Assembly (NCBI GenBank): GCA_000231825.2
Contig: JH720387.1
Span: 62,001 to 126,000 of the forward strand
Source of the DNA: Tetrahymena elliotti 4EA
Taxonomy: Eukaryota; Ciliophora; Oligohymenophorea; Hymenostomatida; Tetrahymenidae
DNA: 64,000 bases
Direction of reading: 5' to 3'
In this document: positions 54,352-64,000 of the stretch, in pieces
Numbering within the stretch: position 1 is the first letter of the stretch
Layout of the letters: each line of letters starts with the position of its first letter
Made by a program: the position numbers and the translations under genes
The notes under the pieces: generated by a model
Databases searched by the model: none
The model's input: only the letters and a program-made list of their open reading frames with translations
Told to the model about the DNA's origin: nothing

Positions 54352-56059
54352 ATTTGTTAGACTCTAAATTTAAGGTTACTTTAAATAATTATCATGTACA
54401 AAAATTATTTAAAATAATCAGAATAATTATGATAAAACAATTTTGAAAAATTAAAATAAATAACAAAAATATTCATCTTTGAAAAATACTAAGAAATAAA
54501 TTAGAATTAACTTTTCAGTTCAGTTTAACTTTATATTTGAGATATTTTGAAAAATTAAATTCTAAGAATGTAGATCCTTTCTATTGATTTTATATAATTT
54601 TGGTTTCTTTTGTAAAATATATAAAAAATAATTCATGAAAAAATGTTTTTCATTTATCTTTTTTAAGCTTAAAGTTTAGTATTTCTCTATTAAATACGAG
54701 ATATTAATTAAACTTATAAAATTATTAGCTTTTTTATTTTGAATTCAAATATTTTTATCATTTTATCTGAAGAATATTTGGAGAAAGATTTCAATAAAAT
54801 TTTATTTTAGAATAAGTAAAATCATTTTTATTTTTTTAGCTTAATTCTAAAATTAGTAAAGAATTTAAAGTAGAGTTTAGTTAATAATATTTATTATGAG
54901 TGATATTTTGTGAGTATTTATTAAGTGGTAGAAGATTATGTATTTTTATTGATTCTAGTTATTTGTAAATTTAAAAGACTTTATTTTTTTCAATAAAAAA
55001 ATATATTAAAAGATTATTGTGATTATTTACTAACTCATATTTTTTGGTAAGTTAAATTAAATATTCTTATAATTGATATTCCTTTTTCTTTTTTCCAGCA
55101 ATTTTTATATACTCAAATATCTGATCTCAAAAATGCTTACATTTTTAAAATTTATAAATTAAAAAAGGATTATTTCTCTCAAAAAAATAGTGAAGTTTCT
55201 AATAAGAATATTTTTAATTTTGTAGTAAATTAGGCAAATAAATTGAGAATAATTATTTACTCATTTTTGGATTAATTGCCTTAAATAATATTACTTATTT
55301 ATCAATTAATTTTGTTAAAACACTTATAACTTTATTTTTATGCTTATTTGTAATTATTAAATAAATCTATTAATTAAATGAAACTTTAGATTCAGAGATT
55401 CCTAAAAGTATTTATTATTACTCATATTTTATGAATAAAATTGATTTTGCTATCAACTCAAATATTTATATCTCAAGAAAATAAATAATTACAACAAATA
55501 TATTAATTCAAAAGATGGAATTTGTACAGACAGATATTAATGAGATTAACATAAATTATTAACAAAACAATAAATGAAATTACTAATTTTTAAGTTTAAT
55601 TTTGTGAATTGATTGAGTTTAGGTATTGTGTCATTAAAATACTTAAAAGCAACTAAGTTTGATTTAATAATCAAAAAGACTTTTATTAGAATTTATTTCA
55701 TATAAATAGCAAATACCAAATTTTTTGTTTTATGTCGATCATAGGTTTTTTATTTGATGCATCGATGCAATTTATGTAGGGTTTATTTATAATTAATAAT
55801 ATCTGAATTCTAAAAATTAACCATAGGGACTTCAAATTTTTAGGGATTTCTAAATAAATTACTTTCAGCATAAAGAGTAGTAAAAAAAATAATTGCAAAA
55901 AAATAAATAAATAATTTATTAATTAAATAGAAGGATTGATTTCAAGTACTCTCTTTCTTTCTTTCTTTCTTTCAAATTAATTACAAAAATCAATCAATTA
56001 ATTTAATAAAGCTATAGATTTCATTAAATTGTATTATAAAGCAACCAATCAAGCAAGCT
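54352..56059. other. Intergenic region
   Basis: About 1.7 kb before PTEN-like copy B. The end is a leader-like stretch with a (CTTT)n tract at 55951-55974 and CAACCAATCAAGCAAGC just before the ATG. No coding frame or RNA gene was supported. Confidence 0.55.
55951..55974. repeat. (CTTT)n microsatellite in the leader of PTEN-like copy B
   Basis: About five TTTC units lie roughly 90 bases upstream of the start codon, a pyrimidine tract in an otherwise A-rich leader. Confidence 0.8.
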
Positions 56060-58849
56060 ATGTCTTCTAGCGATATTAGGATTTAAGAAGAAGAGAAACA
56101 AAACTATCAAGTTAGTTAGAGAGGTTATTCATCTGATTAAGCAGATAAGCTCTTCAAAAACAGAAAGAAGGCACAGTCTAGCGATGAATCAGATTCTGGC
56201 TCTTCTGATGTAATTAATTAGATTTATTATATGAAAGTAGCATACCAAAAATAAGCCATTTGCAAAAAAATTCAACCTAATAAATTTCAAAAGATACGCG
56301 AAGGCAATATATATCTAAGTAATAATAATTCTAAATTAGGAGGATATAGATGATTTTTATTATGGAGACAATTTTGATGAAATAAACGGTGGAGAGGCTG
56401 ATTTTTTTGATAGAAACTAGAATAATTTATTCCACCGTAAAACAACAAAAGAGTTAGATGCAGAGGCAGAAATGGTGAACAAAAAAGTAAATTAAACAGC
56501 AAAAGATAAAAACGAAAATGTTGATCAAAAAAAGAAATTCTTTAAAAATTACATAAAACTTCTGGTACAAAATTGATTTAATTTTATTTTTGTTTGTGAG
56601 TTAGTTATACAATTATTATTTTAGCAGCCCATTAAGCTCTATTAGGATTATATAAATATAGTTTTTTAGTGTGAAATTACTGTTTAACAAATAAAATTTT
56701 GTCAATAAATGATTAAGTTTTAGATAAAACTAAAATTAACCTGTTACTCACAACATTTACCCAACAATAAGTTAATCTTATAAATATTTAATAAAGGTAT
56801 CTAAGTAGAAAAAGAGGTGGGAATCTAATGGCTTTTCACTTGATTTAACATGTAATTAATATTAACAAACTTATTAATACACATAGATTTAATTACTAAG
56901 TTAAAGTTAGAAAAGGAGAAAGGGAGAACTTAAGCAAATAAAAAAGCAAACAAAATATATTGATAATTGAAATTAATAGAAAAATTCAATTCAATGAATT
57001 GTTTATCTTTGAGTGAATTAACTCTATCTTTCTTTCTCTTTTATTTCTCATTTTGTTTTTCAAATAAAATTACTAAAAAATATTAAACGTCATATTATTT
57101 TGTTTACAAAAATATAAAATTAGATATAACCCCTAGAATAATTGCGATGGGATTTCCTGCTGAAAACTATGAACGATGGTACAGAAATTCTATGATTGAT
57201 GTCTAAAAGTAATTAGAAAAGCTGTTTTTTTATTTCAACAGAATTAAGTCTAAATATAATTTTTGTTTTTTATATTTATCTTAAATAGTCTGCTTGCTTA
57301 CTCTTTCAAGGAGTAAACTAATTTTTATTTTTCCAAAAAAAATAATTCAATACTTTCAAATTATTTACTGCTCTTAGACTAATTAAATTTTTTATTCTTT
57401 CCTGCTTAAACCCCACTAAATGCATGGTTAATTCATAATACTGAAAAATCCAGCTAGAATTATCATAATATTTTTTCTAACAATTGTGGTATTTCAATAA
57501 TTTATTTTTGACAAATCCAAAAGAAGAGAAGCTGACTGACAACATATTAAATAAATTTGACTTAAAAATTTTCATATTATTTTTAAATTTTAATTTGATT
57601 TATTATTTAATAATCAAGTTTTTTCAATAAAATGCACACAAACCACTATAAAGTATATAATCTATGCTCTGAAAGAACATACGAAAAAACTAGATTTCCT
57701 GATGTTTCATATTATCCTTTTGAAGATCATTAAGCCCCTGAATTTTCTTTAATATATCGCTTCTGTAAGGACTTGTTCTAATACATTCATGCAGATAAAG
57801 AAGGTAAAAATACTGCAGGTGTTCATTGTAAAGCAGGTAAAGGTAGAACAGGAGTTATGATTTGTTGTTATCTAATGTATTCAGGAGAATATGAAAAAGC
57901 AATAGATGCTCTACGCTACTATGGCTTGATGCGAACGAATAATAAAAAAGTATTTTTTAATTGATAAATCAAATACTACATTTTTAAATCATTTAATGAA
58001 TTAGGGAGTAACTATTCCAAGTTAAATAAGATATGTACAATATTTTGAAAAAGCTTTGCAAAATAAGTGGAAATTAGATGATTTTCCATAAATTTGTAAA
58101 AAACTCATTAAGATAAGATTGATGACCATCCCTAACTTTAATTTATTTGGAGGATGTGGTAAATAGTTTATTTATCATTAAAAATTAGATATTTATAAAT
58201 TAATTTGCTAAAAAAAGAACCTTATTTCACTATTACTTACTCAAGATCAAAGAAAGAAAAGGTTTAGTTCAATTCACTGGTAATAATTAATTATTTCTTT
58301 TTTTAATTTTTTGAAATTGGCTCAACACCAGTAATGAAAAATCTTTTAATTTAATAGGATAAATTCAAAATATAAAAATACTAAAAAGAAGCTTATATTG
58401 AATATGATTTAGATGAATATGTGGTTTATGGGGATGTGCAAGTTTAATTTTACAATAGGTCTCTCTTCAAAAAGTAGTTATTTATCTTTAATAAATGATC
58501 TAATTATTTATTTTATTTTAGAAAATAAAAAATGTTTTAATTTTGGTTTAATTGTGCATTTTTTGAGCCAAATGGAGTAATGGAAATAGAAAAAACAATG
58601 CTAGATACAGCCTGCAAAGTATTTATTAAGAAATTATAGTTCATGGTCTTATTTATTTGCTTTGTTATTTAATAGGATAAAAAGAATAAAAAATTTAGTA
58701 AAGAATTCCATGTTTAAGTTCATGCAATTCATCCAGAACAAGATACAAAAATCGAATTTTTGCAAACAAGCTATTTGGAATAAAATAGAAATTTTGCAGC
58801 TCAATTAAAGTAGTAGCATCAATAAAAAGGAGCAGTTTAAAATTAATGA
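56060..58849 (+). CDS. PTEN: PTEN-type phosphoinositide phosphatase, copy B
   Basis: Model: join(56060..56209, 56340..56564, 56797..56851, 57124..57208, 57619..57949, 58005..58158, 58218..58279, 58358..58473, 58522..58618, 58676..58849), 482 aa. Architecture is as in copy A: an acidic, Ser-rich N-terminal extension (SSDESDSGSSD), basic box KQKKRW, TPRIIAMGFPAENYERWYRN, YPFEDHQAP, P-loop HCKAGKGRTG (Cys242, Arg248), then the C2 domain (GVTIPSQIRYVQYF, MFQFWFNCAFF). Exons 3 to 9 have exactly the same lengths as in copy A (55, 85, 331, 154, 62, 116, 97 nt) and all nine introns share position and phase, proving duplication. Intron sequences have diverged completely and the N- and C-termini differ, so the duplication is not recent. 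All catalytic residues are kept. Confidence 0.93.
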
Positions 58850-60149
58850 TAAAAATTTCTTTAAAAAAGCTGAATAAACTTTACATCAATCAATAAACTA
58901 CAGCCCCATACAATTTTTTTTATTAATATGAAACAATTTATTTTCTAAAAGGCTATATAAATAGCAAGGAAAATATAAATTAACTCAGCATGAAAATTTC
59001 ATAGTCAATTTATTTGTAAAAATAATAAATATTTCAATCGATCAATCAAAAAATCCTTTTTTATTTTATTTGAAAGATTGGTTGTATACATTGGGCTCTT
59101 AAGGAAATGCTCCCCGTTTAATAAGTAGTCTGAGATATAGTGAAAAAGAAAAGAAATTTTAAACTAGATAAGATTGTTGAATGCTAAGTTTAATTGAGCA
59201 AAACGTGCATTTCAATTACTTTAATATATAAATATTTATACAATTTCTGAATTATTACTATAAACATAAGTATCTTACTTTTTCTTTTTAATTAGCAAAA
59301 TGTATTATATGTAGTTATATATTATTATTCTTATTATCATCATTATAATTATTATTCCTTTTGTTTGAAAAATTCATTTCATCTCAATTTAAATTATTTA
59401 TTGTTTTTCAGCTTATTTTTATTTAAACTAAATAAAACATCGTATCAAATCAACTTATGATTTATTATTAATATAGACTCAATTTTTCAAAAGTTTGACT
59501 TCTCCTTTTAAAAATCAATCATTTGTAGATATTCTGATCTGTACTATATAGAAATAAGAAACTCACATCTAGATTGTAAAGAGAGTTTTTATTTTAATTG
59601 AAAATACTTATTTTATATTTTTGTTATTTGAGAATTTTTTGAAGTTTTAAATAAATATAATATTAAATAGATAAATTTATTTTGAAAACACTTCGAATAT
59701 AATCGTAAGTTTGCAAATGATTTGAAATTAAAATAAAGATAATTGATGAAAATTGAATTGAATTTTATGATAGTTTTTGTTTTATAATAAATAAAAAACA
59801 CAAATTCAATGCAACTTTGGCTGTATAGATTTATATTTAATGTGTGCGTGTGAATAAATATGAAAAGAATTATCATAATAAAGGAACACAAATGTTTGCA
59901 ATTTGTGTTAGTTTTATTAATTGTTATTTGTTTGATTATCTGGTTGACTATTTTGATAAAGAAAAAAAGAGAAAGAAGTATAAGAAGAAAAAAGGAATAA
60001 TAAAATCAAGATAGATATAAGAAGAGAAAAAATATTATAATTAATCTTTGAATAGTAAGAAGGTATATATTTAAATAAGAAAAAGTAAATAGTTATTAGA
60101 AATTAGCAACCAATATTTTAAAGAAACAAAAAAAAAACAAAAACTAGGT
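58850..60149. other. Intergenic region
   Basis: About 1.3 kb between PTEN-like copy B and the secreted-protein gene. It is AT-rich. An A-rich, AAGAAAAAAAGAGAAAGAAG-type leader precedes the next start from about 59960. Frames here look non-coding. Confidence 0.55.
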
Positions 60150-63100
60150 ATGAAAGAGCGATTTTTAATCTTGTTTCTATTCATAATAGCAACAGGGTTC
60201 ATCTAGCAAGCACATCAAGGTACCATAGAATAGTATCTATATAGCCGCCAGAGTTGAATCATGTTAGCCCTTTAAGAATTTATTGATAAATTTGTTTAAG
60301 TTTAGAAAAATTATCATACAAAAACATTTTTTAGATCACTTTCTCTTTTTTTTTTTCGATCTATACTACAATTCAAAACTTTGATAGATCAAAAGCAAAA
60401 CTTAAAGGGCTAAGTGATCTTAACTATGCTGGCAAAAAATAACAATAGCACATAAAATAAAATAAGGCAAAACATATATTTAATAAATCTATTTATTATA
60501 TTAGTTAGTGGATAGCAATCTGGAGGTTCTTCTAGCCAGTCAATGTGTGGCTAAGAGGAGTAGCCAGTTTATTTAAAAGATTCTTGTAGGATTCTTTTTA
60601 GCGATCATAATGTATAGTGCAGTTAGGACATAGATCATAACAGGAGAAATGGAAATAATTTTCATCAAGGAAGAGCAGTAAATGGCAGCAAGAATGTTTA
60701 AGGATGTAGTAGTGGCCACTATGTTATAAAGTCATAAGGCCAAACTCTTAATAGCAATGTTAATTCGATAATATTGAACTAAAATTAGTTTCCAATCACA
60801 CCATATATACAGCAAATATCTAATAGATAGCATTGCCAAGAATTCTTCGAAAAAGCAGCATATGTCTACTAGGATGATTGCGAAATCCTTCAATCTAATA
60901 CAATTTAAGTTAATTTAGATGATCACTTCTATATAAGTTAGAATAAAGACTTTTCTTTCATTGAAGTTATGAGTGATTCTTAGTTTCCTTCACATTCTTC
61001 TTGTACTTCATCAGCGGGCTGCTCTTCTTCAAACTTTTCTACTCAAACAGGCTCCTCTACGTCAGAATAAAAAAGAGATATCCCCTCTGATAAATCTAAT
61101 ACAAATTCTAATCTTTTATTTAATAGACTCTTTAGCTCATGGAATCAAATTATTTCAGAAGAAATGTATGTTTTCATATTTTTTTCAATATTCACCTCTT
61201 TAAAAATACAACCAACCAGCTCTACTCAATCTATCTCTCTATATATCTTGACTTTTGTAGATCTAGGCTATCTAGTATAAAAACATTTTCTACTTATAGC
61301 ACATTTATATTTAATTTAATTTTCTTACCAAAACTAAATAGCATACTAAATAAAGTTTTTTTATTATTACTTCTTCTTTTGGTGCGACATACTCTCGCAT
61401 TCAAATTAATTCTTTGCATACTATTTTTAACACTCCAAAATTTTCTTTAACATTCTGAGTAGAAAACTCTAAATTTTCTCTCATATTACCAAGTGTCTTT
61501 TTTTCATAGTGAATAATAAATTATAACACATTTAAGAGAGATAAATGTCTAGTTTCTCATAATAAAATGCATCAATAGATCATAAGTTTAAAGCTACTTT
61601 AAAGATTTCATTCTCTAACTACTCTGTATCAAGAATATTTAATTAAATCTATTTTAGATTATTCCAAAAAATTAAAGATTTTTTAATAAAAAGCAAAACA
61701 ATTTCTCATAAGCAAAATATTTTAACATTTAATAATTATTATCAAGATATAAATTTTATTTTCTAAGAATGGCCAAATAATGCAAGAAATACATTACTGA
61801 TAGAACTATTTTGAATTTTTAGTTATTATTTTTATTTGTTTTTAAATAAATCATGAAGAGAATAAAGAGAGTAATGAAAGAAGGTGAATTTATAGTGAAA
61901 AAAATTAATTTATTATTCCAAAAATTTTTAGATAAACGCTAATTGAAACTTAAGGAGAAATTAAAATTTACAATCACAGCACAGATTATGTTTTGTATGT
62001 CTTAGATATTATACATGATACTAACCTAATTACTATTCCTGAGAAAAAATAAGATATTTATTAAAATAAAGAAAGACTGATAAAATTCTATGTAATACCT
62101 GAAGAAGTAGGTCCCAACTAAGAAATTAATTTATATTTTAAAATAAGATTTTATGACAACAAGCTTATGAAGCCCGTGTCCTAAAGGACAGTGATGTACA
62201 CTATAACACTAGCAAATGTAAAATATTAAAAAAAATATTTTTCTTGAATAAATAATTTATAAAAAAAGGTAAAGCAAAATATTTTTAAGATAAAGCCTAT
62301 AAATTTAGGAAAAGTCTCTTAAGGTTAAATTTACAACTAAAAATTATCCCTAATTAACCCTTTTCATCATGATTTGATTATCAACGAAGTCTAATTCTTA
62401 AAAAAATACCTCTATTTAACTGAGAATATAGAGGATTTTCTTCAAAGTGAAAGAAATCACATTATACAATCTAAAGATATCTAATATAAGGAAAAATGGA
62501 TAATTAAGCAAAACGAAAAATCTCGTATTATTGACATAGTTGCTTATCAAAATCAAACTGGATCTTTTACAGATTATGTTAAAATATCTTATGAAAATTC
62601 ACCTATTGTAATTCAAATTCCTATATAATTTAGAATCATAACAAGCTCTATTTCATTCAAAAACTCATTCTTGTTCATGGGAATAATATCTAGTAGATAG
62701 GTAAGTATATTCTTTTCTTTGAAAATTTTCAGGAGCTTTAACCTTTAAAAAGGAAATAAAATAATTTCTTGAGAAATTAGTTTTATTTGTATTTGTTAAA
62801 TAATTCATATTATGTTATTTAATTAAAAGGGATACAATAGCAGAAGTATAATAATTGAAAATAATTGTGGCGTAGCTGTTGAAATTTTAGATATTATTGT
62901 TCACTTCAAAAATAATTATAGTTGTCTGTAGGCAGAAGCTTTTTTAGATTTTGATGATTAAAAATAAAAATAAAGTGCTGGTAATTAACTCAATCCTTTC
63001 TTAGAGTATTCTAAAGTAGGGTGCATTTAATAAAATAAGAAATTAATCATAAAGCCTTTTGAATAAAATAAAAAAATTGGAGTTTTAAAAATATTTCCTA

Positions 63101-64000
63101 AATTTTTAGATTTAAATACATAATAGAAAGTTTTTGAAGGTCGTATTTAAGTTATGACAAACATAACTAATTTTGATATTGAATAAGAATTCAAATTTTA
63201 TCGTCATGAAAATTTGATTAACTACACATCTACTATCACAAGTTTCAAAGTTGCCATCAAACCAGAAGAAACTGTTAATGAATTAACATATGTTTAACCA
63301 ACTAAAGTACCTTCTGAAAAAAGAGTTTTAGAAGTAGTTAACACATTTTCTGCTTAAATTAGATTAACTGGTCTAATTAAACCACCTGCTACCAGCAGAT
63401 TTGACTTTGATAAAAATATCCTAATAACAGATTTCTAAAAAACTAAAATTGATGTGGGTGAGAAAAAATCAATATTGAATTTTTAACTTATTGGTAATGT
63501 AACTAAAGTTGACACTTATATACTTCTAGAGTTTAATAATAATTTTGTCGTACCAATATTCTTTAAGATTTACAACATGCATCTTCTATGTTCTATTAAC
63601 TCTATTCCAGATTATTTCGATTGCACTGAACTTAGTTAACATGATTTAATTAAATTTGGAAATAAAGCTATAAATAAAACTGCTATTTAAGAATTTAGAT
63701 TAAAAAATGATAATCCAGAAGTTGTGACTCTCTATGGTATATATAAGTTACAATCTCCAATTAACATTATTCTCAAAAAGCAAATAAATTACTAAGGTAA
63801 CTCAAAAAATAACTCATTTTCTTAAAATTCTGATAAATATTCATTCAATAAATTTAAGAAAGTAATAATGGTAATTTACTAATAGACAAAATATTTATTA
63901 AAAATCAAATAAAATTAGACAAAAATTATCTTGATTTTTTACTATTAGGAAAACGAAAAGAAAAATCAAAAATCAAAAAGCCTTATTTATTTTTATAATA
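60150..64000 (+). CDS. Secreted or membrane protein, TMEM131-like, 3' end off the window
   Basis: Proposed model: join(60150..60219, 60505..61165, 61932..62217, 62290..62700, 62830..63870, 63949..>64000), with phases 1, 2, 0, 0, 0. It begins with a clear signal peptide (MKERFLILFLFIIATGFIQQ). A Ser/Gln/Cys-rich segment of about 220 aa follows. After that come beta-rich blocks resembling the PapD/ASH-like repeats of TMEM131, an ER protein that helps collagen secretion: KLSLINPFHHDLIINEVQFL, then FTDYVKISYENSPIVIQIPI, FLFMGIISSRQ joined to GYNSRSIIIENNCGV, and IKFGNKAINKTAIQEFRLKN. The link to TMEM131 is a resemblance of domain pattern, not proven. The weakest point is the 766-nt intron 61166-61931. 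The phases fit, but the N-terminal part could be a separate gene that ends near 61.2-61.5 kb. Confidence 0.55.
60264..60413. repeat. Inverted repeat inside intron 1 of the TMEM131-like gene
   Basis: Thirteen bases at 60264-60276 (TTAGCCCTTTAAG) are perfectly complementary to 60401-60413, with a 124-nt spacer. The flanks keep partial complementarity (ATGATT against TGATCT). The intron RNA could fold on this stem. Confidence 0.7.

Noticed and set aside
61544..61816. Code-6 ORF of about 90 codons (MSSFSQQNAS and onward)
   Set aside because: It ends in TGA without a usable donor to join the downstream exon and has no recognised motif. It falls in the proposed long intron, though it could be an exon if that intron is wrong.
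1..64000. Macronuclear telomere repeats, ribosome binding sites, operons, CRISPR arrays, prophage
   Set aside because: No G4T2/C4A2 repeats, Shine-Dalgarno sites, tightly packed co-directional genes or spaced repeats are present; the sequence is an internal part of a ciliate nuclear chromosome.

Overview
The window reads as macronuclear DNA of an oligohymenophorean ciliate, most likely Tetrahymena or a close relative. It is extremely AT-rich. Every convincing reading frame is full of in-frame TAA and TAG (read as Gln), and every gene ends on TGA (nuclear code 6). Introns are short, AT-rich and GT-AG. Leaders are A-rich with CAA/CAAG runs. No bacterial signals, tRNA, rRNA, CRISPR array, transposon or telomere repeat was seen. 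ORFs called with the standard code are only fragments of the genes below, so the genes were rebuilt by reading both strands with TGA as the only stop and joining exons by phase and homology.

Layout, left to right: (1) minus strand, 12.57 kb to beyond the left edge: a very large IP3-receptor-like Ca2+ channel. (2) plus, 13.8-17.7 kb: a MAPKK-like protein that has lost catalytic residues. (3) plus, 20.6-21.2 kb: 3-hydroxyacyl-CoA dehydratase. (4) minus, 22.6-22.9 kb: a small unrecognised ORF. (5) minus, 24.0-24.9 kb: a protein made almost wholly of 13 CCHC zinc knuckles. (6) plus, 25.8-26.5 kb: translation factor eIF1. (7) minus, 29.5-31.0 kb: a DAO-type FAD oxidoreductase. (8) plus, 34.4-39.4 kb: a cyclic-nucleotide-gated K+ channel with a zinc knuckle and a long Gln-rich tail. 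(9) minus, 40.3-47.1 kb: RPB1, the largest RNA polymerase II subunit, 16 exons, with a non-heptad C-terminal tail. (10, 12) plus, 48.4-51.7 and 56.1-58.8 kb: two PTEN-type phosphatases with identical intron positions. (11) plus, 53.2-54.4 kb, between them: a bacterial-type D-Ala-D-Ala carboxypeptidase (S11) homologue. (13) plus, 60.15 kb to beyond the right edge: a secreted or membrane protein resembling TMEM131.

The genes are independent eukaryotic transcription units, not an operon. Loose themes are membrane and phosphoinositide signalling (IP3R-like channel, CNG-type channel, two PTENs) and core gene expression (RPB1, eIF1, zinc-knuckle protein). The PTEN pair is a clear local duplication. 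Intergenic spacers are long (about 0.9-3.5 kb) and mostly featureless A/T. Exceptions are an 81-bp intronic tandem duplication, a 41-bp tandem repeat, some microsatellites, and a more complex island near 18.7-19.0 kb that could encode a structured RNA.
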